Counted from the stretch's first letter, positions 7,894 to 23,665 are shown. The stretch is DNA of 64,000 nucleotides from Micromonospora chokoriensis (GCF_900091505.1 NZ_LT607409.1:1984001-2048000); one strand, 5' to 3'. Program-made: numbers and translations. Notes: a model not told the origin generated them from the sequence alone.

Positions 7894-7970
7894 CGTTGTC
7901 GCGCTGCCTCCGCTCCCGTTCCGGCTTCGGCCGTGACGGGACCAGCCTCGAGTAACGAGAGAGGAGGGAC

Positions 7971-8516
7971 ATGGCGGACAAGCCGATTCGGGCCGACAAG
8001 GCCACGGCCGTCGCTGAGCTGACCGAGAGCTTCCGCAGCTCGGGTGCCACCGTGCTGACCGAGTACCGCGGTCTGACGGTTTCCCAGCTCACCCAGCTTC
8101 GGCGCTCGCTCGGCGCCGAGACCAGCTACATGGTCGCGAAGAACACGCTGGCGAAGCGTGCTGCGACGGACGCGGGCATCACCGGCCTCGACGAGCTGTT
8201 CACCGGTCCTACCGCGCTGACTTTCGTTTCGGGCGACGTCGTCGAGGCGGCGAAGGGTCTTCGCGACTTCGCGAAGGCCAACCCGAAGCTCGTCATCAAG
8301 GGCGGTGTCTTCGAGGGCAAGGCCATCACCGCGGCCGAGGTCACGAAGCTCGCCGACCTGGAGTCCCGCGAGGTGCTGCTGGCCAAGCTGGCCGGCGCGA
8401 TGAAGGGCAACCTGAGCAAGGCCGCGGCCCTGTTCCAGGCCCCGCTGTCGAAGACCGCCCGTCTGGCGGCTGCCCTGCAGGACAAGCGCGAGAAGGAGGG
8501 CGCCGAGGCGGCCTGA
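7971..8516 (+). CDS. rplJ: 50S ribosomal protein L10
   Basis: 181 residues, ATG behind [33 protein letters not shown] and the core [17 protein letters not shown] identify L10, the base of the L7/L12 stalk. The C-terminal helix ([18 protein letters not shown]) binds L12 dimers. It is co-transcribed with rplL 55 bases later and is likely the autoregulator that binds the leader upstream. Confidence 0.97.
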   Translation: MADKPIRADKATAVAELTESFRSSGATVLTEYRGLTVSQLTQLRRSLGAETSYMVAKNTLAKRAATDAGITGLDELFTGPTALTFVSGDVVEAAKGLRDFAKANPKLVIKGGVFEGKAITAAEVTKLADLESREVLLAKLAGAMKGNLSKAAALFQAPLSKTARLAAALQDKREKEGAEAA

Positions 8517-8571
8517 CGGCTCCCACGGCGCACCAGTTCTTACTTATCAGCATTAGGAAAGGACGCCAGAC

Positions 8572-8961
8572 ATGGCGAAGCTCAGCACCGACGAGCTGCT
8601 CGACGCGTTCAAGGAGATGACGCTGATCGAGCTCTCTGAGTTCGTGAAGCAGTTCGAGACCACCTTCGAGGTCACCGCTGCCGCTCCGGTCGCGGTCGCC
8701 GCGGCCGGCGGTGCCACCGGTGGCGCTGCTGCCCCGGCCGAGGAGGAGAAGGACGAGTTCGACGTCATCCTCGACGCCGACGGTGGCAAGAAGATCCAGG
8801 TCATCAAGGTCGTGCGTGAGCTGACCGGCCTGGGCCTCAAGGAGGCCAAGGACGCGGTCGAGTCCGCGCCGAAGGCCATCCTGGAGAAGGTCAACAAGGA
8901 GACCGCCGAGAAGGCGAAGGCCAAGCTCGAGGGTGAGGGCGCCAAGGTCACCCTCAAGTGA
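8572..8961 (+). CDS. rplL: 50S ribosomal protein L7/L12
   Basis: 129 residues. The N-terminal dimerisation helices ([20 protein letters not shown]) are followed by a flexible Ala/Gly hinge (about 39-60) and the C-terminal factor-binding domain ([20 protein letters not shown] onward). It recruits the GTPase factors EF-G and EF-Tu, whose genes lie further on. It follows rplJ with its own AGGAAAGGA site, allowing the higher output needed for several copies per ribosome. Confidence 0.97.
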   Translation: MAKLSTDELLDAFKEMTLIELSEFVKQFETTFEVTAAAPVAVAAAGGATGGAAAPAEEEKDEFDVILDADGGKKIQVIKVVRELTGLGLKEAKDAVESAPKAILEKVNKETAEKAKAKLEGEGAKVTLK

Positions 8962-8982
8962 CCTGAGCTCCACCTGCGCGTA

Positions 8983-9000
8983 CCCGGCTCGTGAGCCGGG
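8983..9000 (+). terminator. Small hairpin after rplL
   Basis: CCCGGCTC (8983-8990) and GAGCCGGG (8993-9000) pair perfectly around GT. A loop of two bases is tight, so the real fold probably opens the closing pair. It is the first of two hairpins just after the rplL stop. Confidence 0.5.
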
Positions 9001-9013
9001 ACACGAATCGCGT

Positions 9014-9054
9014 CACGGCGGGCGGTGATCCGACACGGATCGCCGCCCGCCGTG
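9014..9054 (+). terminator. 19-bp hairpin between rplL and rpoB
   Basis: Arms 9014-9032 and 9036-9054 pair over 19 positions with a single G-T wobble and a loop of ACA, followed by TTGGTG. It probably ends or attenuates the rplJL transcript before the separate rpoB promoter. Confidence 0.7.
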
Positions 9055-9374
9055 TTGGTGGATCCGGCGCGGACCGGCCCTGACCTGGGCTCCGACGACC
9101 GGCCTCCGGGAACCCGACGAGCGCGGCGGGTCGCCCTCCAGGAGGAAAGAAGTAGCGACCCGGATACCGGCCCTTGACGCGGCACCGGCCTGCCAGGCAC
9201 GCTGACACCAGCAAGACACCGCGCTTGCGACGGCCACGATGTGGGTATGACAGCGACGGCACCATCGGTCGCGGTCACCCGTGCGGCCCAGTGGGGAGTT
9301 GCGTTCTGAGCGGCCCGGCAGACCCCGGTTGACGGGGGTCGAGGCGCGTTCCGCAAACGACCTGCGGGGTGGGC

Positions 9375-9403
9375 TGGACAGCGGTTAGCCTCTCGGCTAC
9401 ACT
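9375..9403 (+). promoter_or_regulatory. Putative rpoBC promoter
   Basis: TGGACA (9375-9380), a 17-base spacer and TACACT (9398-9403) lie about 130 bases before rpoB and fit a housekeeping actinobacterial promoter. Confidence 0.6.
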
Positions 9404-9530
9404 GCTAGTTTGCGCTGCCTTCCGACTTGACCCCTGCTCGGAAATGTCCGTTTACGGATAATTCTGGTGGGGTCATTGGAGTGCACGCGTACCAGCCGTT
9501 CTGCAGCACCGGTCCTCGGAAGGACGCATC

Positions 9531-12500
9531 TTGGCAGCTTCCCGCCCTGCGAAGACCAGTCGTACGTCGAGCGCATTCGCTCCCCGCCGAGTTTCATTCG
9601 GCAGGATCACCGAACACCTCGAGGTCCCCAACCTCCTTGCCATTCAGAACGAGTCCTTCGACTGGCTCGTCGGCAACGAGGCTTGGCAGGGCCGGTCGGC
9701 GGACGACCCGCACGCACGCTCGGGTCTCGCGGAGATCCTTGAAGAGATCAGTCCCATTGAGGACTTCTCCGGCACCATGTCACTCTCCTTCTCGGCACCG
9801 CGCTTCGACGAGGTCAAGGCCTCGATCGAGGAGTGCAAGGAGAAGGACCTGACCTACTGCGCTCCGCTCTTCGTGACCGCGGAGTTCACCAACAACACCA
9901 CTGGCGAGATCAAGAGCCAGACGGTGTTCATGGGTGACTTCCCGATGATGACGCCCAAGGGCACCTTCGTCATCAACGGCACCGAGCGCGTCGTGGTCAG
10001 CCAGCTCGTCCGGTCTCCGGGCGTGTACTTCGACAAGCAGCCGGACAAGACCTCCGACCGCGACCTCTCCAGCGTCAAGGTCATCCCGAGTCGGGGTGCC
10101 TGGCTGGAGTTCGACATCGACAAGCGCGACACGGTCGGCGTACGCATCGACCGTAAGCGTCGGCAGGCCGTCACGGTCCTGCTCAAGGCCATCGGATGGT
10201 CGGCCGAGCGGATCCGTGAGCGGTTCGGCTGGTCCGAGCTGATGATGACCACGCTCGAGAAGGACCACATCGCCGGCGCCGACGAGGCGCTGCTCGACAT
10301 CTACCGCAAGCTGCGCCCTGGCGAGCCGCCGACGCGCGAGAACGCCCAGACCCTGCTCGACAACCTCTTCTTCAACCCGAAGAGGTACGACGTCGCCAAG
10401 GTCGGGCGCTACAAGTTCAACAAGAAGCTCGAAGTCGACGTGCCGATCACCACGGGCACGCTGACCGAGGACGACATCGTCGCCACCGTGGAATACCTCT
10501 GCCGGCTGCACGCCGGTGAGGAGGGCTACGAGGCCGACGACATCGACCACTTCGGCAACCGTCGCCTGCGCACCGTGGGTGAGCTGATCCAGAACCAGGT
10601 TCGGGTCGGCCTGTCCCGCATGGAGCGGGTCGTCCGCGAGCGGATGACCACGCAGGACGTCGAGGCGATCACCCCGCAGACCCTGATCAACATCCGCCCG
10701 GTGGTGGCGGCGATCAAGGAGTTCTTCGGGACGTCGCAGCTGTCCCAGTTCATGGACCAGACCAACCCGCTGGCGGGCCTGACCCACCGGCGCCGGCTGA
10801 GCGCGCTCGGCCCGGGTGGTCTGTCCCGGGAGCGGGCCGGCTTCGAGGTCCGCGACGTGCACCCGTCCCACTACGGCCGGATGTGCCCGATCGAGACGCC
10901 GGAAGGCCCGAACATCGGCCTGATCGGCGCGCTGTCCACCTTCGCCCGGGTCAACCCGTTCGGCTTCATCGAGACGCCGTACCGGAAGGTCGTCGACGGT
11001 CGGGTCACCGACCAGATCGACTACCTGACCGCGGACGAGGAGGACCGGTTCGTCAAGGCCCAGGCCAACGCGCGCCTGAAGGCTGACGGCACGTTCGCCG
11101 AGGACCGGGTGCTCTGCCGTCGTAAGGGCGGCGAGACCGAGGACGTCGTCCCCGCCGCCGTCGACTACATGGACGTCTCGCCCCGGCAGATGACCTCGGT
11201 CGCGACCGCCATGATCCCGTTCCTCGAGCACGACGACGCCAACCGGGCACTGATGGGCGCGAACATGCAGCGCCAGGCGGTGCCGCTGGTCAAGGCCGAG
11301 GCGCCGCTCGTGGGCACGGGCATGGAATACCGCGCCGCGGTCGACGCCGGCGACGTGGTGGTCGCCGAGGTCGGCGGTGTGATCGAGGACCTCTGCGCCG
11401 ACTACGTCACCATCCACCAGGACGACGGCCACCGCCGGACGTACCTGCTGCACAAGTTCCGCCGCTCCAACGCCGGCTCCTGCGTCAACCAGAAGCCGGT
11501 CGTCTTCGAGGGCGACCGCGTCGAGGCCGGTCAGGTCATCGCCGACGGTCCCTGCACCGACGAGGGCGAGATGGCGCTCGGACGCAACCTGCTGGTGGCG
11601 TTCATGTGCTGGGAGGGCCACAACTACGAGGACGCGATCATCCTGTCGCAGCGCCTCGTGCAGCAGGACGTGCTCACCTCGATCCACATCGAGGAGCACG
11701 AGGTCGACGCTCGGGACACCAAGCTCGGCCCGGAGGAGATCACCCGCGACATCCCGAACGTCAGCGAGGAAATGCTCGCCGACCTCGACGAGCGCGGCAT
11801 CATCCGGATCGGCGCCGAGGTCGTCCCCGGCGACATCCTGGTCGGCAAGGTCACGCCCAAGGGTGAGACCGAGCTGACCCCGGAGGAGCGCCTGCTCCGC
11901 GCGATCTTCGGTGAGAAGGCGCGTGAGGTTCGGGACACCTCGCTGAAGGTGCCGCACGGCGAGACCGGCACGGTCATCGGTGTGCGCACGTTCTCCCGCG
12001 AGGACGGCGACGAGTTGCCGCCGGGTGTCAACGAGCTGGTCCGGGTCTACGTCGCCCAGAAGCGCAAGATCCAGGACGGCGACAAGCTCGCCGGCCGGCA
12101 CGGCAACAAGGGCGTCATCTCGAAGATCCTGCCGGTCGAGGACATGCCGTTCCTGGAGGACGGCACCCCGGTCGACATCGTGCTCAACCCGCTCGGTGTG
12201 CCGAGCCGGATGAACATCGGCCAGGTGCTGGAGACCCACCTCGGTTGGGTCGCCAAGACCGGTTGGAAGGTCGAGGGCGACGACGCCGAGTGGAAGCGCC
12301 AGCTCCGCTCGATCGACGCGCACGAGTCCGAGGGCGACACGAACGTGGCGACCCCGGTCTTCGACGGTGCCCGCGAGGAGGAGATCTCCGGTCTGCTCGA
12401 GTCGACCCTGCCCAACCGGGACGGCAAGCAGCTGATCGGTCGTACCGGCAAGGCGCAGCTCTTCGACGGTCGTTCCGGTGAGCCTCTGCCGGACCCGATC

Positions 12501-12962
12501 GCCGTCGGCTACGTCTACATCCTGAAGCTCAACCACCTGGTCGACGACAAGATCCACGCTCGGTCGACCGGCCCGTACTCGATGATCACGCAGCAGCCGC
12601 TGGGTGGTAAGGCGCAGTTCGGTGGTCAGCGTTTCGGTGAGATGGAGTGCTGGGCGATGCAGGCGTACGGCGCTGCCTACGCCCTGCAGGAGCTGCTCAC
12701 GATCAAGTCCGACGACGTGCTCGGCCGGGTGAAGGTCTACGAGGCCATCGTCAAGGGCGAGAACATCCCGGAGCCGGGCATCCCGGAGTCGTTCAAGGTG
12801 CTGCTCAAGGAGCTGCAGTCGCTGTGCCTCAACGTCGAGGTGCTGTCCAGCGACGGTGTGGCCCTGGAGATGCGCGAGACCGACGACGAGGTGTTCCGGG
12901 CCGCTGAGGAGCTGGGCATCGACCTGTCCCGGCGCGAGCCGAGCTCGGTCGAAGAGGTCTGA
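9531..12962 (+). CDS. rpoB: DNA-directed RNA polymerase subunit beta
   Basis: 1143 residues. The start is TTG, 6 bases after GGAAGGACG; no ATG or GTG nearby gives a better fit, and residues 20-30 ([15 protein letters not shown]) match the usual N-terminus. The rifampicin region is readable: [20 protein letters not shown] (406-425). Compared with the Escherichia coli numbering, D516, H526 and S531 are kept, while N518 is T411 and S522 is A415. The catalytic [15 protein letters not shown] is intact. It forms the RNA polymerase core with rpoC, 80 bases downstream, and rpoA. Confidence 0.98.
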   Translation: MAASRPAKTSRTSSAFAPRRVSFGRITEHLEVPNLLAIQNESFDWLVGNEAWQGRSADDPHARSGLAEILEEISPIEDFSGTMSLSFSAPRFDEVKASIEECKEKDLTYCAPLFVTAEFTNNTTGEIKSQTVFMGDFPMMTPKGTFVINGTERVVVSQLVRSPGVYFDKQPDKTSDRDLSSVKVIPSRGAWLEFDIDKRDTVGVRIDRKRRQAVTVLLKAIGWSAERIRERFGWSELMMTTLEKDHIAGADEALLDIYRKLRPGEPPTRENAQTLLDNLFFNPKRYDVAKVGRYKFNKKLEVDVPITTGTLTEDDIVATVEYLCRLHAGEEGYEADDIDHFGNRRLRTVGELIQNQVRVGLSRMERVVRERMTTQDVEAITPQTLINIRPVVAAIKEFFGTSQLSQFMDQTNPLAGLTHRRRLSALGPGGLSRERAGFEVRDVHPSHYGRMCPIETPEGPNIGLIGALSTFARVNPFGFIETPYRKVVDGRVTDQIDYLTADEEDRFVKAQANARLKADGTFAEDRVLCRRKGGETEDVVPAAVDYMDVSPRQMTSVATAMIPFLEHDDANRALMGANMQRQAVPLVKAEAPLVGTGMEYRAAVDAGDVVVAEVGGVIEDLCADYVTIHQDDGHRRTYLLHKFRRSNAGSCVNQKPVVFEGDRVEAGQVIADGPCTDEGEMALGRNLLVAFMCWEGHNYEDAIILSQRLVQQDVLTSIHIEEHEVDARDTKLGPEEITRDIPNVSEEMLADLDERGIIRIGAEVVPGDILVGKVTPKGETELTPEERLLRAIFGEKAREVRDTSLKVPHGETGTVIGVRTFSREDGDELPPGVNELVRVYVAQKRKIQDGDKLAGRHGNKGVISKILPVEDMPFLEDGTPVDIVLNPLGVPSRMNIGQVLETHLGWVAKTGWKVEGDDAEWKRQLRSIDAHESEGDTNVATPVFDGAREEEISGLLESTLPNRDGKQLIGRTGKAQLFDGRSGEPLPDPIAVGYVYILKLNHLVDDKIHARSTGPYSMITQQPLGGKAQFGGQRFGEMECWAMQAYGAAYALQELLTIKSDDVLGRVKVYEAIVKGENIPEPGIPESFKVLLKELQSLCLNVEVLSSDGVALEMRETDDEVFRAAEELGIDLSRREPSSVEEV

Positions 12963-13042
12963 GGTGAGCGGTCGGGGGCCGGTTCGCCGGCCTCCGACCC
13001 CACCCGAGAATTAGCAGTACAGACGACGACATAGGGGACATA

Positions 13043-16930
<3,888 letters not shown>

Positions 16931-16942
16931 GCACCAGTCACA

Positions 16943-16978
16943 CGACGAGGCCCCCGGTGTCCGCCGGGGGCCTCGTCG
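16943..16978 (+). terminator. rpoBC terminator hairpin
   Basis: 15-bp perfect stem, 16943-16957 with 16964-16978, around TGTCCG, 13 bases after the rpoC stop. There is no T-run. Confidence 0.8.
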
Positions 16979-17024
16979 CGTCCGGACCCACCCACCCCGG
17001 CGGCGAGTTGGGCATGATGGGGGG

Positions 17025-17393
17025 ATGACGACCGCACCCGGGCAGGTGCCCGTCGCGCAGCAGGACCCGCGTCACCCGCTGGACCCGGATCCGGCCCGTG
17101 CCACGAAGGCGCGGGCGGTCTTCGCGCTGGGGCTGCTCGGCATGCTGACCGGGCTCTTCATCGGCGGGGTGGTGCCGGCGACGGTCGCACTGCAACTGGC
17201 GCGGCAGGCGCGCCGTGAGGCGTACACCTCGGGGGGTTTCCTGACCGGTGGCGCCTGGCTGCGACGGGGGGAGCGGATGGCCTGGACGGGCCTGGTGCTG
17301 GTCGCGGTCACCGTGGTGATCGCGGTCGTGATCGGTGTGGTCCGGTTGGCCGGCACGCCGTTCGGCCACGACTACCCGACGAACATGGACTGA
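17025..17393 (+). CDS. Small membrane protein, DUF4190-like
   Basis: 122 residues. After a polar N-terminus (about 35 residues) two hydrophobic segments are visible, AVFALGLLGMLTGLFIGGVV and TGLVLVAVTVVIAVVIGVVR, separated by a basic loop (LARQARREAYTSGG). This two-helix pattern resembles DUF4190-type proteins, whose role is unknown. It lies between rpoC and a second membrane gene of similar style and may be co-transcribed with it. Confidence 0.7.
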   Translation: MTTAPGQVPVAQQDPRHPLDPDPARATKARAVFALGLLGMLTGLFIGGVVPATVALQLARQARREAYTSGGFLTGGAWLRRGERMAWTGLVLVAVTVVIAVVIGVVRLAGTPFGHDYPTNMD

Positions 17394-17489
17394 GCTCGCC
17401 GGTGGCCGCGCCCCGGCGGCGGCGTCCTCGGCGGTAGCCTGGCCGGTGTCCACCGTGCGGCGGTGGTGCCCTTTCGACAGGAGGACCTC

Positions 17490-18395
17490 GTGACGGAACC
17501 GGCGCGGCCCCCTGCGGACGAACCGGCCGGCCCTCCGGACGCGCAGACCCCGCACGAGCCGACCCCTCCTGCGTCGACGCCGCCCGCGCCGGCTTCGCCC
17601 GCGCCGAATGGCTGGGAGCGACCGGGTCCGAGCGGCCCACCGCATCCCCCGGTCTCCACGCCGGGTTGGGGTGCGCCGCACCCTGGCTGGGGTCCGACCG
17701 GGCCGACGGGCTTCCACCAGCCGTACCCGGTCTCCGGCGCGCCGACCCACGCACCCCAGGGGTGGGGTCCGCCGCCGCCCGGGCCTGGTGTACCCCCAGG
17801 GTGGGGTCCGCCAGCGTCTGGGCCCGGTGTCCCGGCCGGATGGGGTCCGCCAGCGTCTGGGCCCGGTGTCCCGGCTGGGTGGGGTCCGCCGCCGTCCGGG
17901 CCCGGCGTGCCCCAGGGGTGGGGTCCGCCGTCGCCGGGTCACGCGCCCGGATGGGGCGGCGTGGCCGGGCCTCCGCCGCCTCCGACCGACGACCAGCGCC
18001 GACCGCCGAAGCGGGTCGAGACGGTTGCGGGTACGCCGTTCGGTGTCGTGCACCTGGACGTGGCGCCGGTCACATCCGGGCTGGCCACCGGGGCGCTGGT
18101 GGCCGGAATCGCGTCGGCGCTGGTCTCGCTGCTGGTCATCTGCTTCGGGGTGACGTTCGTGGACGAGGGTGGGGCCTGGGTCTCCGGGGCGTTCGCGGTG
18201 CTCGGGGTGCTCACGGGTGTGGCAGCCGTGGTCATCGGGCTGCTCGGTCAGCGGCAGATCCGCCGGCCGGTAGCGCCTCCGGCCGTCCGCTTCACCGGCC
18301 GTGGTCTGTCGGTGGCCGGGATCAGTTGCGGCGTGGCGGGAGTGGTGCTCAGCCTTCTGGGCCTGGGCCTGGCGTTGCTCCTCGCTCTGGCCTGA
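17490..18395 (+). CDS. Pro/Gly-rich membrane protein with 13-residue repeats
   Basis: 301 residues from GTG 17490, chosen because it sits just after CAGGAGGACCTC; an earlier in-frame ATG at 17463 would add nine residues. Residues 1-170 are Pro/Gly-rich and include tandem copies of a 13-residue unit WGPPASGPGVPAG. The C-terminal half has three to four hydrophobic segments (for example GALVAGIASALVSLLVICFG, FAVLGVLTGVAAVVIGLLG and GVAGVVLSLLGLGLALLLAL), resembling DUF4190 proteins. A disordered cytoplasmic tail on a membrane anchor is inferred. Function unknown. Confidence 0.75.
   Translation: MTEPARPPADEPAGPPDAQTPHEPTPPASTPPAPASPAPNGWERPGPSGPPHPPVSTPGWGAPHPGWGPTGPTGFHQPYPVSGAPTHAPQGWGPPPPGPGVPPGWGPPASGPGVPAGWGPPASGPGVPAGWGPPPSGPGVPQGWGPPSPGHAPGWGGVAGPPPPPTDDQRRPPKRVETVAGTPFGVVHLDVAPVTSGLATGALVAGIASALVSLLVICFGVTFVDEGGAWVSGAFAVLGVLTGVAAVVIGLLGQRQIRRPVAPPAVRFTGRGLSVAGISCGVAGVVLSLLGLGLALLLALA
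17763..17918 (+). repeat. Four tandem 39-bp units (in-frame minisatellite)
   Basis: Units start at 17763, 17802, 17841 and 17880, each beginning TGGGGTCCGCC, with a partial fifth from 17919. Units 2 and 3 are almost identical. As 39 is divisible by three, copy-number change would keep the reading frame of the membrane protein. Confidence 0.85.
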
Positions 18396-18566
18396 GCCCG
18401 ATTCGCTGCCGTCGCCCCTTCCGTGTCCTTCCCGGTGCCGGCCCGGGGCCGACGGGTGGTCCTGCGGGGAAGCCGGTACACTTGTGCTCGTAGGTGCCCA
18501 TCGCGGGCGACGGGGCAGGACGAGATCCGGCCGGCGGAGGTGAGACAGCCGCCGGGCCATTCCGTT

Positions 18567-18595
18567 TTGACCTGGGCGGTTGTGGTAGGTACTCT
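18567..18595 (+). promoter_or_regulatory. Putative str operon promoter
   Basis: TTGACC (18567-18572), exactly 17 bases, then TACTCT (18590-18595): the closest to consensus in the window. It gives a leader of roughly 290 bases before rpsL. A weaker TACACT (18477-18482) lies upstream without a good -35. Confidence 0.65.
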
Positions 18596-18751
18596 TTCCC
18601 CTTGTGCCCGGGCCTGCCCGGGCAACTCGTGCGTGCGCTGTTTCCGGAGTTCGGGCGGCGGCACGACAAGCCAAGGATCCGGGGCGCGGTAACCCACGTA
18701 CCGGTGACAAACTCCGGTTCGCACGCGAAAGCGTCGCAACGGAGCCGTGAC

Positions 18752-18837
18752 GAGGGCGACACGCCCGACCGCGGGTGCCGGGGTCTCCGCAAGGCGACCC
18801 TGGTCGGAATGTAGGAGAGCCGGTCATCAGACCGGCT
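18752..18837 (+). promoter_or_regulatory. rpsL leader element shared with rpsJ, plus hairpin
   Basis: GAGGGCG (18752-18758) is followed by ACACGCCCGACCGCGGG (18759-18775), which is identical over 17 bases to the element at 23571-23587 before rpsJ. The core CCCGACCGCGGG can close a 4-bp hairpin. Further on, AGCCGGTC (18818-18825) and GACCGGCT (18830-18837) form an 8-bp stem with a 4-base loop. The rest of the 494-base gap after the upstream gene holds only the promoters noted. Confidence 0.6.
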
Positions 18838-18889
18838 AACGAGCAGACGGCGCGGCCGCGGATGCGGCCGAAGGGAGCGGAGAAACCCG

Positions 18890-19264
18890 GTGCCCACGAT
18901 CCAGCAGCTGGTCCGAAAGGGCCGCCAGGCGAAGACGACCAAGACCAAGACCCCGGCGCTGAAGGGTTCCCCCCAGCGGCGCGGCGTGTGCACCCGCGTG
19001 TACACCACCACCCCGAAGAAGCCGAACTCGGCGCTGCGCAAGGTCGCTCGCGTGAAGCTCAGCAGCCAGATCGAGGTGACGGCCTACATCCCGGGCGTCG
19101 GTCACAACCTGCAGGAGCACTCGATCGTGCTCGTCCGCGGTGGCCGGGTGAAGGACCTCCCCGGTGTGCGTTACAAGATCGTTCGCGGTTCGCTGGACAC
19201 CCAGGGTGTCCGCAACCGCAAGCAGGCGCGCAGCCGTTACGGCGCGAAGAAGGAGAAGAGCTGA
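18890..19264 (+). CDS. rpsL: 30S ribosomal protein S12
   Basis: 124 residues, GTG start after AAGGGAGCGGAGAAACCCG. The sequence begins [13 protein letters not shown] and contains [12 protein letters not shown] and [10 protein letters not shown]. The lysines K43 and K88, whose changes give streptomycin resistance in actinobacteria, are both wild type. S12 sits at the decoding centre. First gene of the str operon, one base before rpsG. Confidence 0.98.
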   Translation: MPTIQQLVRKGRQAKTTKTKTPALKGSPQRRGVCTRVYTTTPKKPNSALRKVARVKLSSQIEVTAYIPGVGHNLQEHSIVLVRGGRVKDLPGVRYKIVRGSLDTQGVRNRKQARSRYGAKKEKS

Positions 19265-19265
19265 C

Positions 19266-19736
19266 ATGCCGCGTAAGGGACCCGCTCCGCGGCGGCCACT
19301 GGTCGCTGACCCGGTGTACAACTCGCCGCTGGTCACCCAGCTGGTGAACAAGATCCTGCTCCGCGGCAAGCGTCAGCTCGCCGAGTCCATCGTGTACGCG
19401 GCCCTTGAGGGCTGCCGCGAGAAGTCCGGCACCGACCCGGTCGTCACCCTGAAGCGGGCGATGGACAACGTCAAGCCGACCCTCGAGGTGCGCAGCCGTC
19501 GTGTCGGTGGCGCCACCTACCAGGTTCCGGTCGAGGTCCGCCCGACCCGGGCGACCACCCTGGGCCTGCGCTGGCTGGTCACCTACTCCCGCGCCCGGCG
19601 CGAGAAGACCATGGTCGAGCGGCTGATGAACGAGCTGTTGGACGCGAGCAACGGCCTCGGTGCCGCCGTCAAGCGGCGCGAGGACACGCACAAGATGGCC
19701 GAGTCGAACAAGGCCTTCGCGCACTACCGCTGGTAA
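19266..19736 (+). CDS. rpsG: 30S ribosomal protein S7
   Basis: 156 residues, beginning [23 protein letters not shown] 19266 directly follows the rpsL stop and gives the standard length. S7 nucleates the head of the small subunit and binds the 3' domain of 16S r[22 protein letters not shown] is a conserved core. In enterobacteria S7 represses the str operon; whether it does so here is unknown. Confidence 0.98.
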   Translation: MPRKGPAPRRPLVADPVYNSPLVTQLVNKILLRGKRQLAESIVYAALEGCREKSGTDPVVTLKRAMDNVKPTLEVRSRRVGGATYQVPVEVRPTRATTLGLRWLVTYSRARREKTMVERLMNELLDASNGLGAAVKRREDTHKMAESNKAFAHYRW

Positions 19737-19812
19737 CACCCTGGTTCCGGCGCCCCCACGGGCGCCGGAACCGCCACCAGTTGAGTCGAGACGACGATAA
19801 GTAGGGATTGAA

Positions 19813-21909
<2,097 letters not shown>

Positions 21910-22121
21910 CGCTCTGAGCAGGTGATTCGTGGTTGGTCGCGGGAGGTTTCACCCGCCCGCGGCCACCACGATCGGATCGCGTGAGACCGGGCCTGTAGGC
22001 TTCATCGCCGCAGAACCCACAAAGGCTCTCCGGCCGTCTGGCCGGAAAGGCTGTCGACAGAGTCCTAAGCGCCGACCGGCGCGCCGGGCGTACGAACCAA
22101 GAAGTCCACAGGAGGACACCA

Positions 22122-23315
22122 GTGGCGAAGGCTAAGTTCGAGCGGACTAAGCCGCACGTCAACATCGGCACCATTGGTCACATCGACCACGGTAAGACGA
22201 CGCTGACGGCGGCCATCACCAAGGTCCTGCACGACCAGTACCCGGACCTGAACCCCTACACGCCGTTCGACGAGATCGACAAGGCGCCGGAGGAGAAGGC
22301 CCGCGGCATCACGATCTCGATCGCGCACGTCGAGTACCAGACCGAGGCGCGGCACTACGCGCACGTTGACTGCCCCGGTCACGCGGACTACATCAAGAAC
22401 ATGATCACCGGTGCCGCGCAGATGGACGGCGCGATCCTGGTGGTCGCGGCGACCGACGGCCCGATGCCGCAGACCCGCGAGCACGTGCTGCTGGCCCGTC
22501 AGGTGGGTGTGCCGTACATCGTCGTGGCGCTCAACAAGAGCGACATGGTCGACGACGAGGAGCTCCTGGAGCTCGTCGAGCTCGAGGTCCGCGAGCTGCT
22601 CTCCTCGCAGGAGTACCCGGGTGACGACCTGCCGGTCGTCCAGGTCTCCGCGCTGAAGGCGCTCGAGGGTGACCCGGTCTGGACCGCGAAGCTCCTCGAG
22701 CTGATGAGCGCGGTCGACACCGCGATCCCGCAGCCGGAGCGCGAGACCGAGAAGCCGTTCCTCATGCCCGTCGAGGACGTGTTCACGATCACCGGTCGTG
22801 GCACCGTCGTCACCGGTCGTGTGGAGCGCGGCGTGCTGCTGCCGAACGAGGACGTCGAGGTCGTCGGCATCCGCGAGAAGGGCTTCAAGACCAAGGTCAC
22901 CGCGATCGAGATGTTCCGGAAGACCCTGGACGACGCCCGCGCAGGTGAGAACGTCGGCCTGCTGCTGCGTGGTACCAAGCGCGAGGACGTCGAGCGCGGC
23001 ATGGTCGTCGTGAAGCCGGGCACCACCACCCCGCACACGGAGTTCGAGGCGACGGTCTACATCCTCTCCAAGGAGGAGGGTGGCCGCCACACCCCGTTCT
23101 TCCAGAACTACCGTCCGCAGTTCTACTTCCGGACCACGGACGTCACCGGTGTCGTCACCCTCCCCGAGGGCACCGAGATGGTCATGCCTGGTGACAACAC
23201 CACCATGGCGGTGAAGCTGATCCAGCCCATCGCCATGGAGGAGAACCTCAAGTTCGCGATCCGCGAGGGTGGCCGCACCGTCGGCGCCGGGTTCGTCACC
23301 AAGATCGTCAAGTGA
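22122..23315 (+). CDS. tuf: Elongation factor Tu
   Basis: 397 residues, GTG start after CACAGGAGGACACCA. The motifs [25 protein letters not shown] and SALKALEG mark the GTPase domain; domains II and III complete the protein. EF-Tu delivers aminoacyl-tRNA to the ribosome. The 212-base gap after fusA contains an imperfect hairpin (about 21929-21968), a CCGGCC/GGCCGG hairpin near 22031-22046 and a TAGGCT (21996-22001), so tuf may have an additional promoter of its own. Confidence 0.98.
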   Translation: MAKAKFERTKPHVNIGTIGHIDHGKTTLTAAITKVLHDQYPDLNPYTPFDEIDKAPEEKARGITISIAHVEYQTEARHYAHVDCPGHADYIKNMITGAAQMDGAILVVAATDGPMPQTREHVLLARQVGVPYIVVALNKSDMVDDEELLELVELEVRELLSSQEYPGDDLPVVQVSALKALEGDPVWTAKLLELMSAVDTAIPQPERETEKPFLMPVEDVFTITGRGTVVTGRVERGVLLPNEDVEVVGIREKGFKTKVTAIEMFRKTLDDARAGENVGLLLRGTKREDVERGMVVVKPGTTTPHTEFEATVYILSKEEGGRHTPFFQNYRPQFYFRTTDVTGVVTLPEGTEMVMPGDNTTMAVKLIQPIAMEENLKFAIREGGRTVGAGFVTKIVK

Positions 23316-23330
23316 ACTAGGTAACCCCGA

Positions 23331-23360
23331 TTAGACCCGCCGCCGGTCGTGCGGCATACT
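23331..23360 (+). promoter_or_regulatory. Putative S10 operon promoter
   Basis: TTAGAC (23331-23336), an 18-base spacer and CATACT (23355-23360), starting 16 bases after the tuf stop. The resulting leader of about 300 bases holds the hairpin and shared element listed next. Confidence 0.55.
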
Positions 23361-23437
23361 AGTCAGGTTGCGTAACGACAGTTCGTCGCCTGTGTTCGGC
23401 TTTCGCTGAACCTCCGGGTGGCGAGTCAGTCGAGCGT

Positions 23438-23470
23438 AGGGTGGTTGGCGGCCCAGTCGCCAACCACCCT
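23438..23470 (+). promoter_or_regulatory. 13-bp hairpin in the rpsJ leader
   Basis: AGGGTGGTTGGCG (23438-23450) pairs exactly with CGCCAACCACCCT (23458-23470) around a 7-base loop, and GCG/CGC extends it past a bulged T. It is downstream of the promoter and without a T-run, so it may be a regulatory leader structure or a tuf read-through terminator. Confidence 0.6.
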
Positions 23471-23561
23471 CGCACGGCGTTCAGGTCGCGGTAATGCGAT
23501 CGGCGCCTTGACCCACCGCGCGGTCAGCACCACTCCAGAACGATGGGGCGGAGCTCGGCCC

Positions 23562-23622
23562 GAGGGCGCGACACGCCCGACCGCGGGGGTCGGCGAAGTG
23601 GACCTGTACCAGCCGGTACAGG
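23562..23622 (+). promoter_or_regulatory. rpsJ leader element shared with rpsL, plus hairpin
   Basis: GAGGGCG (23562-23568) then, after CG, ACACGCCCGACCGCGGG (23571-23587), identical to 18759-18775. Here CCGACC can also pair with GGTCGG to its right. CCTGTACC (23603-23610) and GGTACAGG (23615-23622) make an 8-bp stem with loop AGCC, the same layout as before rpsL. Confidence 0.6.
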
Positions 23623-23665
23623 CGCCCGCAACACAGCGGCATCGAGAGAAGGAACAGAAGCCACC

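Larger units (their letters stand above)
8962..9530 (+). other. Intergenic region rplL-rpoB
   Basis: 569 bases without a credible gene. They hold two hairpins after rplL (8983-9000 and 9014-9054), about 320 bases with no recognised signal, then the rpoB promoter at 9375-9403 and a leader of about 120 bases. The arrangement suggests that rplJL and rpoBC are largely separate transcripts with controlled read-through. Confidence 0.7.

Noticed and set aside
18890..19264. Streptomycin-resistance changes in S12
   Set aside because: K43 and K88 are wild type.
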